Assembly: GCA_009843625.1 (NCBI GenBank)
Contig: VYDD01000197.1
Coordinates: 1,486-8,682 of the forward strand
From: Gammaproteobacteria bacterium
GTDB taxonomy: Bacteria > Gemmatimonadota > Gemmatimonadetes > Longimicrobiales > Gaopeijiaceae
Reading direction: 5' to 3'
Length of the DNA stretch: 7,197 nucleotides
Numbering within the stretch: position 1 is the first letter of the stretch; each line of letters starts with the position of its first letter. A program made the translations under genes and the position numbers. Below are positions 1 to 5,588 of this stretch, piece by piece. The notes below the pieces were generated by a model. That model did no database searches. It had not been told where the DNA came from and worked only from the letters and a program-made list of their open reading frames with translations.

Positions 1-812
1 CCTCCATGCGGCTGGAGGAGAACCGCAACCGCGCTCTCCCCGAACTCGAGCGCATCGCCTCCGCGGAGGAATACGACCGGCGCCTGAACGAGTCCGTCGA
101 CCTCTACATGCGGTTCCTCGAAGAGGAGGAGGTCGAGACGATCTTCGACTACATGGATCCCGCGCTCAGGGCGGTGAACGGGAGCTTCTCCCCCGTGGAG
201 CCCGGCGAACTGCGCAACTTCTTCCAGGAAGTCATCTACCGCGATCCGGACGCCTTCCGCCCGCACATGCACCACTGGATCGAGCTGGCGCGCATGCGCG
301 AGGACCCGCACCCGAGCCCCATCCGGGCCGTGCCCTCGCTCTACAACATCTTCGACTCACGCTCCGAGGGCCTGGCGACCGGTGTCGAGGAGATGTTCAT
401 GCATCTGGGCCTTCTGGACGAGAACTCGCCCCGGGCCCGCGAACTCGTGTGGATCATGCTGGCGCAGCGGGCGGCGCGGGCGCTGAGCGGCCTCAACCTG
501 CACGGCGACGTCTTCGACATGGAGGAAGCGGTCGAGCACGCGATGACCTGGACGCCGCGCGGATGGCTTACCGAGGGAGACCTGGTGCGCGGCGAGCAGA
601 GCCTCTACCTCAGGCAGCCCGGATACGGCACCAGCTACGTCACCGGCAAGATCCAGATCGAGGAACTGATGTCCGAGTACGCCATCCAGGAGGGCGACGA
701 TTTCACCGTCAAGCGCTTCTTCGACGCATTCTACGGCGCCGGCGTGATCCCCATCGTGCTCACTCGCTGGGAGATGATCGGGGAGAAGGATCCGATATTG
801 GAGGTGAACTGA
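1..812 (+). CDS. DUF885-family protein, C-terminal part (5' truncated by window edge)
   Basis: The reading frame is open to the left edge (first whole codon at base 3), so this is the end of a longer gene; the ATG at base 6 need not be its start. Residue numbers count from that Met. The C-terminal half resembles DUF885 proteins: SEGLATGVEEM (120-130) sits where the family has EGWALYAE, followed by a helical stretch, then PGYGTSYVTGK (205-215) matching the family's PGQALSYKIGK, and a closing FFDAFYGAGVIPI (238-250). DUF885 proteins are putative metallopeptidase-like, often exported; function is poorly defined. The usual HExxPGHH motif is not recognisable: the matching place reads FRPHMHHW (84-91), keeping only the His pair. 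The N-terminal visible part is acidic and helical. Any signal peptide would lie outside the window. Its stop codon is one base from the stop of the convergent FAH-like gene. Family assignment is fairly good; enzymatic activity is unknown. Confidence 0.7.
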   Translation, partial: SMRLEENRNRALPELERIASAEEYDRRLNESVDLYMRFLEEEEVETIFDYMDPALRAVNGSFSPVEPGELRNFFQEVIYRDPDAFRPHMHHWIELARMREDPHPSPIRAVPSLYNIFDSRSEGLATGVEEMFMHLGLLDENSPRARELVWIMLAQRAARALSGLNLHGDVFDMEEAVEHAMTWTPRGWLTEGDLVRGEQSLYLRQPGYGTSYVTGKIQIEELMSEYAIQEGDDFTVKRFFDAFYGAGVIPIVLTRWEMIGEKDPILEVN

Positions 813-813
813 G

Positions 814-1971
814 TCAGTTCCCTCCCGGAGGCGGCCCCCGATACGTCCGCACCGGCGGCAGGTGCGCGCCCGTGAGTCCCTGCGGCGCGGGTTCGCTCAC
901 CACCGACAGGTTCAGCGTGCCGATTCCGTCGATTGAGGCGGAGATCTGCTCGCCCGGCTGCAGGAAGCGCTGTGCCCCGCGGACGGCCGTGCCCATGCCG
1001 ACGCCTCCAGAGGTGCCGTTGTTGACGACGTCCCCGGGGAAGAGGGTGATGATGGAGGAGCCGTACTCGATCAGCTCCCAGAGGGAGTGGATCATGTCGC
1101 CGGCGGTGGCCTCCTGCATGCGCTCGTCGCCGACGTCGAGCGTCTGGCGCAGGATCTCCATCGGATTCCCGTAGAATTCCTTCGGCACGATCCAGGGTCC
1201 CTGGGGCGCGAAGGTGTCGTGGCCCTTGCCCACGAACCAGTCGGAGGTCATGGGGTTGCCGCCCGGCGGACGTCCGCCGCGGTCGGAGATGTCGAGCGAC
1301 ACCAGGTAGCCGAACACATACGCCTCCGCGTCGTTGGCGGAAACGTATTTTGCGGACCGGCCGATGACCGCTCCCAGCTCGACCTCCCAGTCGATGCGGT
1401 CGCGCCCGTAGGGAAGCACCACCTCGCCGCCGTCGCCGATGACGGCGCCCTTGCTCGGCTTCAGGAAGAGATAGGGCACGCCGCGGTTCTCGCGCCGCTG
1501 CCGCCGCGCTTCGGCCCGCTCCTCGTCGGTGCCGGTCTCGTTGACGTGGCTGTAGAAGTTGACCGCGGCGTTGAGGATCTTGCCCGGGTATAGGATGGGC
1601 GGGAGGGTGCGCACGTCCTCGAGGTCGTGCACGTAGGACGGGCGGCCCGCGCCCAGCATGTCGTTCTCGACCAGGTGGTTGACGACCTCGTAGAGGCGAC
1701 GCTGGAGGCCGTACTCATAGCGTTCGATCAGCTCCAGCATGTCTCCCGGGGCCTGGACGCGGGCATAGTAGGGATCGCGCTGGAGAGCGGTGTTGGCGGC
1801 GTCGACTTCGACGATGAGGTGGTCGCGCAGAACCAGCGACACGGTGGGCGTACCGTCGATCTCGAAGGTGCCGACCTTGAAGGGCTCGGCGATGTCCGGG
1901 ACGCCCTGGGCGGATGCCGGCAGCGGAATCGCCAACAGAAGCAATGTTGCAAGGATTCGGAAAGTGCGCAT
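814..1971 (-). CDS. Exported fumarylacetoacetate hydrolase (FAH) family protein
   Basis: The product is 385 aa from the ATG at 1971. A 12-codon longer start at 2007 is possible, but the 1971 start has GGAGGA four bases upstream and begins directly with a Sec signal: positive MRTFR, hydrophobic 6-17, PASA cleavage site near 18-21. The FAH catalytic fold follows. NFYSHVNE (138-145) supplies the likely His142/Glu145 dyad, LKPSK (170-174) is the substrate-loop lysine region, WEVELG (195-200) gives metal ligands Glu196 and Glu198, and LDISDR (226-231) gives Asp227. GKGHD (248-252), GPWIV and NGTSGGVG (318-325) complete the set. A charged insert (about 146-165) follows the dyad, as in lid segments. 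The family cleaves C-C bonds or decarboxylates or isomerises acylpyruvate-type compounds with Mg2+ or Mn2+, normally in the cytoplasm, so export is unusual. The C-terminal tail is Pro/Gly-rich. The substrate cannot be told from sequence; neighbours give no pathway clue. Family is confident, specific reaction is not. Confidence 0.9.
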   Translation of the reverse strand: MRTFRILATLLLLAIPLPASAQGVPDIAEPFKVGTFEIDGTPTVSLVLRDHLIVEVDAANTALQRDPYYARVQAPGDMLELIERYEYGLQRRLYEVVNHLVENDMLGAGRPSYVHDLEDVRTLPPILYPGKILNAAVNFYSHVNETGTDEERAEARRQRRENRGVPYLFLKPSKGAVIGDGGEVVLPYGRDRIDWEVELGAVIGRSAKYVSANDAEAYVFGYLVSLDISDRGGRPPGGNPMTSDWFVGKGHDTFAPQGPWIVPKEFYGNPMEILRQTLDVGDERMQEATAGDMIHSLWELIEYGSSIITLFPGDVVNNGTSGGVGMGTAVRGAQRFLQPGEQISASIDGIGTLNLSVVSEPAPQGLTGAHLPPVRTYRGPPPGGN

Positions 1972-1975
1972 GCTG

Positions 1976-1981
1976 TCCTCC
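1976..1981 (-). promoter_or_regulatory. Shine-Dalgarno site of the FAH-like gene
   Basis: On the minus strand GGAGGA lies four bases before the ATG at 1971. It decides for this start over the upstream in-frame ATG at 2007, which has no comparable site and would place 12 hydrophilic residues before the signal peptide. Confidence 0.65.
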
Positions 1982-2004
1982 GCGGGTTGTGCTGTTGAAC
2001 TCCA

Positions 2005-2033
2005 CACTTACGCCGGGCCCCGGATTCTGTCAA
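2005..2033 (-). promoter_or_regulatory. Possible sigma70-type promoter for the FAH-like gene
   Basis: On the minus strand a perfect TTGACA (2028-2033) is followed after exactly 17 bases by TAAGTG (2005-2010). The -35 matches consensus fully; the -10 is weak, sharing only its first two bases. A start of transcription near 1998 would leave a leader of about 27 bases that contains the Shine-Dalgarno site. The arrangement is visible in the sequence; promoter function is inferred. Confidence 0.4.
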
Positions 2034-2041
2034 TCGGATTG
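2031..2041. promoter_or_regulatory. 11-bp palindrome, candidate operator in divergent spacer
   Basis: CAATC-G-GATTG is a perfect inverted repeat with a one-base centre. It overlaps the -35 hexamer of the minus-strand promoter candidate and touches the -35 of the plus-strand candidate, so a dimeric regulator bound here could affect both genes. It is short enough to arise by chance; no known regulator's site is recognised. Confidence 0.25.
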
Positions 2042-2067
2042 CCCGGCTCCGCGCCGTCGTCTACCGT
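2039..2067 (+). promoter_or_regulatory. Weak candidate promoter for the S9 peptidase gene
   Basis: TTGCCC (2039-2044) and TACCGT (2062-2067) are separated by 17 bases. Each matches the sigma70 consensus at only three of six positions, though these include TTG and the TA...T frame. The implied leader of roughly 45 bases would contain the 16-bp tandem repeat. It is the best-spaced pair I found on this strand in the spacer, but is weak evidence. Confidence 0.25.
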
Positions 2068-2069
2068 TC

Positions 2070-2101
2070 CCCTCCGCGCAGATCTCCCTCCGCGTACATC
2101 T
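2070..2101. repeat. Two-copy tandem repeat, 16-bp unit, upstream of the S9 peptidase gene
   Basis: Two directly adjacent 16-bp units (2070-2085 and 2086-2101) share 14 of 16 positions. Both begin CCCTCCGCG and end ATCT, differing only at unit positions 10 and 12. A decayed start of a third unit may follow at about 2102. The repeat lies about 20 bases before the S9 start codon, so it would probably be transcribed in the leader. It could be a regulator-binding pair or simple slippage duplication. Confidence 0.6.
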
Positions 2102-2111
2102 CTCCGGCAGC

Positions 2112-2117
2112 AGGTGG
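2112..2117 (+). promoter_or_regulatory. Shine-Dalgarno-like site of the S9 peptidase gene
   Basis: AGGTGG ends three bases before the ATG at 2121. Together with the signal peptide that begins at this ATG, it supports this start over in-frame ATGs further upstream (from 1914), which would overlap the divergent FAH-like gene. Confidence 0.5.
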
Positions 2118-2120
2118 GTC

Positions 2121-4949
2121 ATGAACACGATCCGTTGGTTCCTCGCGCTTTCCATCCTGATCACCGCCCCGCTCGCGCTCTCCGCGCAGCAGAAGGCCCC
2201 ACTTGACCACGACGCCTATTCGATCTGGAACCAGATCCAGGACGAGGACTTCTCCCGCGATGGCCGCTGGCTGGTCTACCGGCTCGTGCCCGGGGACGGC
2301 GACGCCACGCTGGTGGTGGAGCACCTGGAGGACGGGCGCCGCGTGACGGTGGCCCGGGGCGCCGATCCGGGCTTTAGCGCCGACAACCGCTTTCTGGTCG
2401 CGCTGGTCGAGCCCGCGGAGGCGGCAGTGGACGCGGCCCGCGCCGAGGGTTCGCGCGATGCGCCGGGTGACTCCCTGCTGATCCTGAACCTGTCCGACCT
2501 GTCGGAGACGCGTGTGGCGGAGGTCCGGTCGTTTCGGCTGCCCGCGGACGGCGGCGCCTGGATGGCATACCTGATGGACGAAGACGCCGGCGAGGACGAA
2601 GACGAGGAAGAGGGCCCCGCCCAGCGGGGAGAGGGCGATGACGACGACGGGCCGCCCCGCCTCGACGACGGCACCGACTTGGTGGTGCGCGACCTCTCCA
2701 CCGGCCAGGAGCGCCGCTTCGACCATGCGGTGAGCTACGCCTTCTCCGGCAACGGCGGCGCGCTCTACTACACGGCGTCCGGGCAGGACGGCGCCGCCGA
2801 CGGCGTCTTCCGCGTGGGAACGGCCGGCGAGGCGGAGACGGTCACCGGCGGGGAAGGGCGCTACCTCGGGCTCGCCGTCGCCGACGACGGCGCGGTCGCC
2901 TTCCTCACCGACCGCGACGACCGCGGGGCCGGGGCGCCCGCCTTTTCGCTGTACGCCGCGCGCGAGGGGTCGGCCGCCGCCCAGGTGGCCCCGGGCGCGG
3001 AGGCCCTCCCCGACGGCTGGGCTCCGAGCGAGCACGGCGAGGTGTCGTTCTCCGGTTCGGGAGCGCGCGTCCTCTTCCACAGTGCGCCCCGGCCCCTTCC
3101 GGATCCCGAGGACGAGACCCCCGAGGACGAGCGCGTGAGCGTGGACATCTGGAACTGGAAGGACCCTCTGCTGCAGCCCATGCAGCTGGTGCAGCTGGAG
3201 GACGAGTTGGAGCGCAGCTACCAGGCGGTGCTCGACCTCGGGAGCGGCCGGGTGGTGCAGCTCGCCACCACCGAAGTGCCCGACGTGACCGTGGCCGACG
3301 ACGGCGACGGGGCGGTCGCGATGGGCAGGAGCGGCCTACCGTACCGGCAACTGGTGTCGTGGGACGCCAGCTACGTGGACCTCTACACCATCGACGTATC
3401 GGACGGCTCGCGGCAGCAGGTGGCCGAGCGGGTGCGGGGCCAGGGCACACTCTCGCCCGGCGGCGGCTACATCACGCGGTGGGACGGCGTCCGGCGCATC
3501 TGGGTCGCCATCGACACGGGCAGCGGGGAGGAGATCGACCTCACCGGCACCATCGACGCGGGCTTCTACAACGTGCTGGACGACCGGCCGGATCTCTCTC
3601 GCTCCTACGGGGAGGCGGGGTGGACGGCGGACGATGCCGCCTTCCTGGTCTACGACCGCTACGACATCTGGGCGGTCGACCCCACCGGCCGCGCCACTCC
3701 TCGCAACCTCACCCGGGGCACCGGGCGCGCCTCCGACACGCGCTTCCGCTACGTCGACCTGGACACCGCCGACCCGGTGGTGCCCTCCGGCGACGTATAC
3801 CTCTCCTCCTTCCACCTGTACGACAAGTCGTCCGGCCTGTGGCGGGGGGACTTCGGCGAAGGCGCGGCTCCGGAGCCCCTCATCGCCGGCGACGCCCGCT
3901 ACGCCGGCCTGCTCCGGGCGCGGAACGCCGAGGTCTTCGCCTACACCCGCTCCACCTTCGAGGAGTTTCCCGACCTGTGGGTAGCGGGCCCGGCGCTCGA
4001 CGACGGGCGCAAGGTCACCGACGCCAACCCGCAGCAGTCCGACTACCTGTGGGGCACGGCCGAAATCGTGGAGTGGACCTCCATGGACGGAACGCCCCTG
4101 CAGGGCATCCTCTACAAGCCGGAGGAATTCGACCCGTCGGAGGAGTACCCAATGATGGTGTACTTCTACGAGCGCTCCTCCGATGGCCTGCACGGCTACA
4201 CCGCGCCCGCGCCGGGCAGCTCCTCCATCAACCGCAGCTTCTACGTCAGCCGCGGCTACCTGCTCTTCGTGCCCGACATCCCCTACCGGGACGGCTACCC
4301 GGGCGAGAGCGCGCTCAACGCCGTGGTCCCCGGCGTGCTCGAGCTGGTCGAGGAAGGCTTCGTGGACACGGACCGCATCGGCGTGCAGGGGCACTCCTGG
4401 GGCGGTTACCAGATCGCCTACATGGTGACGCGCACCGACCTGTTCGCGGCGGCGGAGGCGGGCGCGCCGGTATCCAACATGATCAGCGCCTACGGCGGCA
4501 TCCGCTGGCAGTCGGGACGCAGCCGGGCCGTGCAGTACGAGCGCGGGCAGAGCCGCATCGGGGGCTCGCTGTGGGAGTATCCGCTGCGCTTCATCGAGAA
4601 CTCGCCCATCTTCACCGCCGACAAGATCAACACGCCCATCCTAATGCTGCACAACGACGAGGACGGAGCGGTGCCGTGGTATCAGGGGATCGAGCTGTTC
4701 GTGGCGCTACGCCGTCTGGGCAAGCCGGTGTGGATGCTCAACTACAACGGCGAGGCCCACGGCCTCAGGCAGCGGCACAACCAGAAGGACTGGGCGATCC
4801 GCATGCAGCAGTTCTTCGACCACTACCTGAAGGGCGCGCCCGCTCCGGTGTGGATGGAGGAAGGGGTGCCGGCGATCATGAAGGGCAGGACGCTGGGGCT
4901 GGAGCTTACCCGCGTGCGGGCGATCTCAGAGGAGGAGCCGGGCCGGTAG
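2121..4949 (+). CDS. Exported S9 (prolyl oligopeptidase) family serine peptidase
   Basis: The product is 942 aa. The chosen ATG opens a Sec signal peptide: hydrophobic residues 6-20 and LSA cleavage near 22, then Gln. Residues of about 30-640 carry repeated short beta-strand-like segments with Asp/Gly turns (for example SRDGRWLVYRL), as expected for the beta-propeller that filters peptide substrates. The alpha/beta-hydrolase domain fills the rest. GHSWGG (757-762) holds nucleophile Ser759, HNDEDGAVP (844-852) aligns Asp848 with the family's catalytic Asp, and EAHGLR gives His880, so the triad is complete. Members hydrolyse short peptides, often after proline, or act as acylaminoacyl or dipeptidyl peptidases; the exact specificity cannot be read here. 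At 942 aa it is longer than typical 650-750 aa members, partly from a very acidic segment (153-183). It probably acts in the periplasm or outside the cell in peptide scavenging. Its stop is one base from the convergent ilvN stop. Confidence 0.93.
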   Translation: MNTIRWFLALSILITAPLALSAQQKAPLDHDAYSIWNQIQDEDFSRDGRWLVYRLVPGDGDATLVVEHLEDGRRVTVARGADPGFSADNRFLVALVEPAEAAVDAARAEGSRDAPGDSLLILNLSDLSETRVAEVRSFRLPADGGAWMAYLMDEDAGEDEDEEEGPAQRGEGDDDDGPPRLDDGTDLVVRDLSTGQERRFDHAVSYAFSGNGGALYYTASGQDGAADGVFRVGTAGEAETVTGGEGRYLGLAVADDGAVAFLTDRDDRGAGAPAFSLYAAREGSAAAQVAPGAEALPDGWAPSEHGEVSFSGSGARVLFHSAPRPLPDPEDETPEDERVSVDIWNWKDPLLQPMQLVQLEDELERSYQAVLDLGSGRVVQLATTEVPDVTVADDGDGAVAMGRSGLPYRQLVSWDASYVDLYTIDVSDGSRQQVAERVRGQGTLSPGGGYITRWDGVRRIWVAIDTGSGEEIDLTGTIDAGFYNVLDDRPDLSRSYGEAGWTADDAAFLVYDRYDIWAVDPTGRATPRNLTRGTGRASDTRFRYVDLDTADPVVPSGDVYLSSFHLYDKSSGLWRGDFGEGAAPEPLIAGDARYAGLLRARNAEVFAYTRSTFEEFPDLWVAGPALDDGRKVTDANPQQSDYLWGTAEIVEWTSMDGTPLQGILYKPEEFDPSEEYPMMVYFYERSSDGLHGYTAPAPGSSSINRSFYVSRGYLLFVPDIPYRDGYPGESALNAVVPGVLELVEEGFVDTDRIGVQGHSWGGYQIAYMVTRTDLFAAAEAGAPVSNMISAYGGIRWQSGRSRAVQYERGQSRIGGSLWEYPLRFIENSPIFTADKINTPILMLHNDEDGAVPWYQGIELFVALRRLGKPVWMLNYNGEAHGLRQRHNQKDWAIRMQQFFDHYLKGAPAPVWMEEGVPAIMKGRTLGLELTRVRAISEEEPGR

Positions 4950-4950
4950 C

Positions 4951-5448
4951 CTAACCGCGCCAGCGCATGGGCGCGCCGCGGGAGACCGCCATGGCCCCGC
5001 TGCGTACCAGGGCGTCGGTCTCCGCGATCCGCCCGGCGCTCTCCAGGAAGCCGTCGATCCTGGGGCCGCTGCTGGTGATCTCGATGGTGAAGTGGCCTTC
5101 GTGCTCGGCGAGAATCGACCCGCCGAACTCGGCAACCAGTTCCTCCAGTTGCGCGCGGGTGCCGGTTGCCAGGCGCAGCTTGAACAGCACCAGTTCGCGG
5201 ATGATGTGGTCGCGCCCGGTCATGTTTCGCAGATCCACGACATCCACCAGCTTGCTCAACTGCTTCATGATCTGCTCGAGGGTCTCGTCCGAGCCGTTGG
5301 TGACCAGCGTCAGGCGCGAGACGGCGTAGTCCTTCGTCGGCGCGACATTGAGGCTTTCGATGTTGAAGCCCCGGGTCGAAAACAGGTCGGTGACGCGGGA
5401 AAGCGCGCCAGCCTCGTTCTGAAGCAGGACGGACAGGGTGTGTCGCAT
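4951..5448 (-). CDS. ilvN: Acetolactate synthase small (regulatory) subunit
   Basis: This 165-aa protein aligns along its whole length with E. coli IlvH (163 aa). The N-terminal ACT domain (about 1-78) starts MRHTLSVLLQNEAGALSRV and continues RGFNIESLNVAPT (26-38). KQLSKLVDVVDL is followed by the C-terminal domain (about 80-160), ending in ARSG-like VRSGAMAVSRG. The subunit binds the catalytic subunit IlvB, raises its activity and confers feedback inhibition by valine. Asn11, Gly14 and Asn29, at or near the valine site in E. coli IlvH, are all conserved at the same numbers, so valine control is likely. Start choice is firm upstream because an in-frame TAG lies two codons before the ATG, yet no good Shine-Dalgarno is visible. 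Its gene is divergent from the catalytic-subunit gene instead of following it, and it ends one base from the S9 peptidase stop. It could equally be named ilvH. Confidence 0.95.
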   Translation of the reverse strand: MRHTLSVLLQNEAGALSRVTDLFSTRGFNIESLNVAPTKDYAVSRLTLVTNGSDETLEQIMKQLSKLVDVVDLRNMTGRDHIIRELVLFKLRLATGTRAQLEELVAEFGGSILAEHEGHFTIEITSSGPRIDGFLESAGRIAETDALVRSGAMAVSRGAPMRWRG

Positions 5449-5459
5449 GGCGGTCTAAG

Positions 5460-5486
5460 CTTGCGGGATGGCGCTGGCATCGCAAG
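5460..5486 (-). other. Hairpin in the ilvN leader / divergent spacer
   Basis: On the minus strand CTTGC-GATG pairs with CATC-GCAAG around a seven-base loop, with two unpaired C residues in one arm: nine base pairs in total. It lies 11 bases upstream of the ilvN ATG and upstream of the ilvB promoter candidate. No U-run follows, so it is not a standard terminator. It might hide or shape the ilvN ribosome-entry region or be an operator; function is unproven. Confidence 0.4.
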
Positions 5487-5509
5487 ATATGCAGGCTCGC
5501 CGGAGGGCT

Positions 5510-5538
5510 TTGCCATTCGGGTGCCTTTGTTCGACTAT
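5510..5538 (+). promoter_or_regulatory. Candidate promoter for ilvB
   Basis: TTGCCA (5510-5515, five of six to the -35 consensus) and GACTAT (5533-5538, three of six to the -10) are 17 bases apart. Transcription would begin near 5545 and give a leader of about 44 bases containing the Shine-Dalgarno site. No leader peptide rich in Val, Leu or Ile codons and no T-box-like structure was seen, so classical ilv attenuation is not evident. Confidence 0.35.
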
Positions 5539-5575
5539 TCACCACGGTACCACCATCCGTTTCCGTGCCCGCCAC

Positions 5576-5581
5576 GGGAGG
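5576..5581 (+). promoter_or_regulatory. Shine-Dalgarno site of ilvB
   Basis: GGGAGG lies seven bases before the ATG at 5589 and supports that start. An internal ATG at 5646 (Met20) would give the more usual short N terminus of the family but has a poorer ribosome site. Confidence 0.65.
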
Positions 5582-5588
5582 CGTCTCC

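Noticed and set aside
1914..2120. Upstream extension of the S9 peptidase to an ATG at 1914
   Set aside because: It would overlap the start of the divergent FAH-like gene, cover the whole spacer, and bury the signal peptide behind 69 residues.
1972..2120. Riboswitch or small gene in the FAH/S9 spacer
   Set aside because: I saw no conserved riboswitch core and no short frame with both a start and a ribosome site in these 149 bases beyond the elements listed.
3336..4394. 352-codon minus-strand frame opposite the S9 gene
   Set aside because: It is antisense to conserved catalytic sequence, and its composition and lack of motifs mark it as a shadow frame.
3359..4954. 531-codon plus-strand frame inside the S9 peptidase gene
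   Set aside because: Its Arg/Gly/Pro/His-rich product without motifs is typical of a frame-shifted shadow; the overlapping S9 frame carries an intact catalytic triad.
4957..4974. GCGCC/GGCGC stem near the S9/ilvN stop codons as a terminator
   Set aside because: The stem has only five pairs, lies inside the ilvN coding sequence, and has no following T-run on either strand.
5525..5560. tRNA-like 3' end (GTTCGACT followed by ACCA)
   Set aside because: The bases flanking the T-loop-like sequence do not pair as a T stem, and no acceptor or anticodon arm can be drawn upstream.
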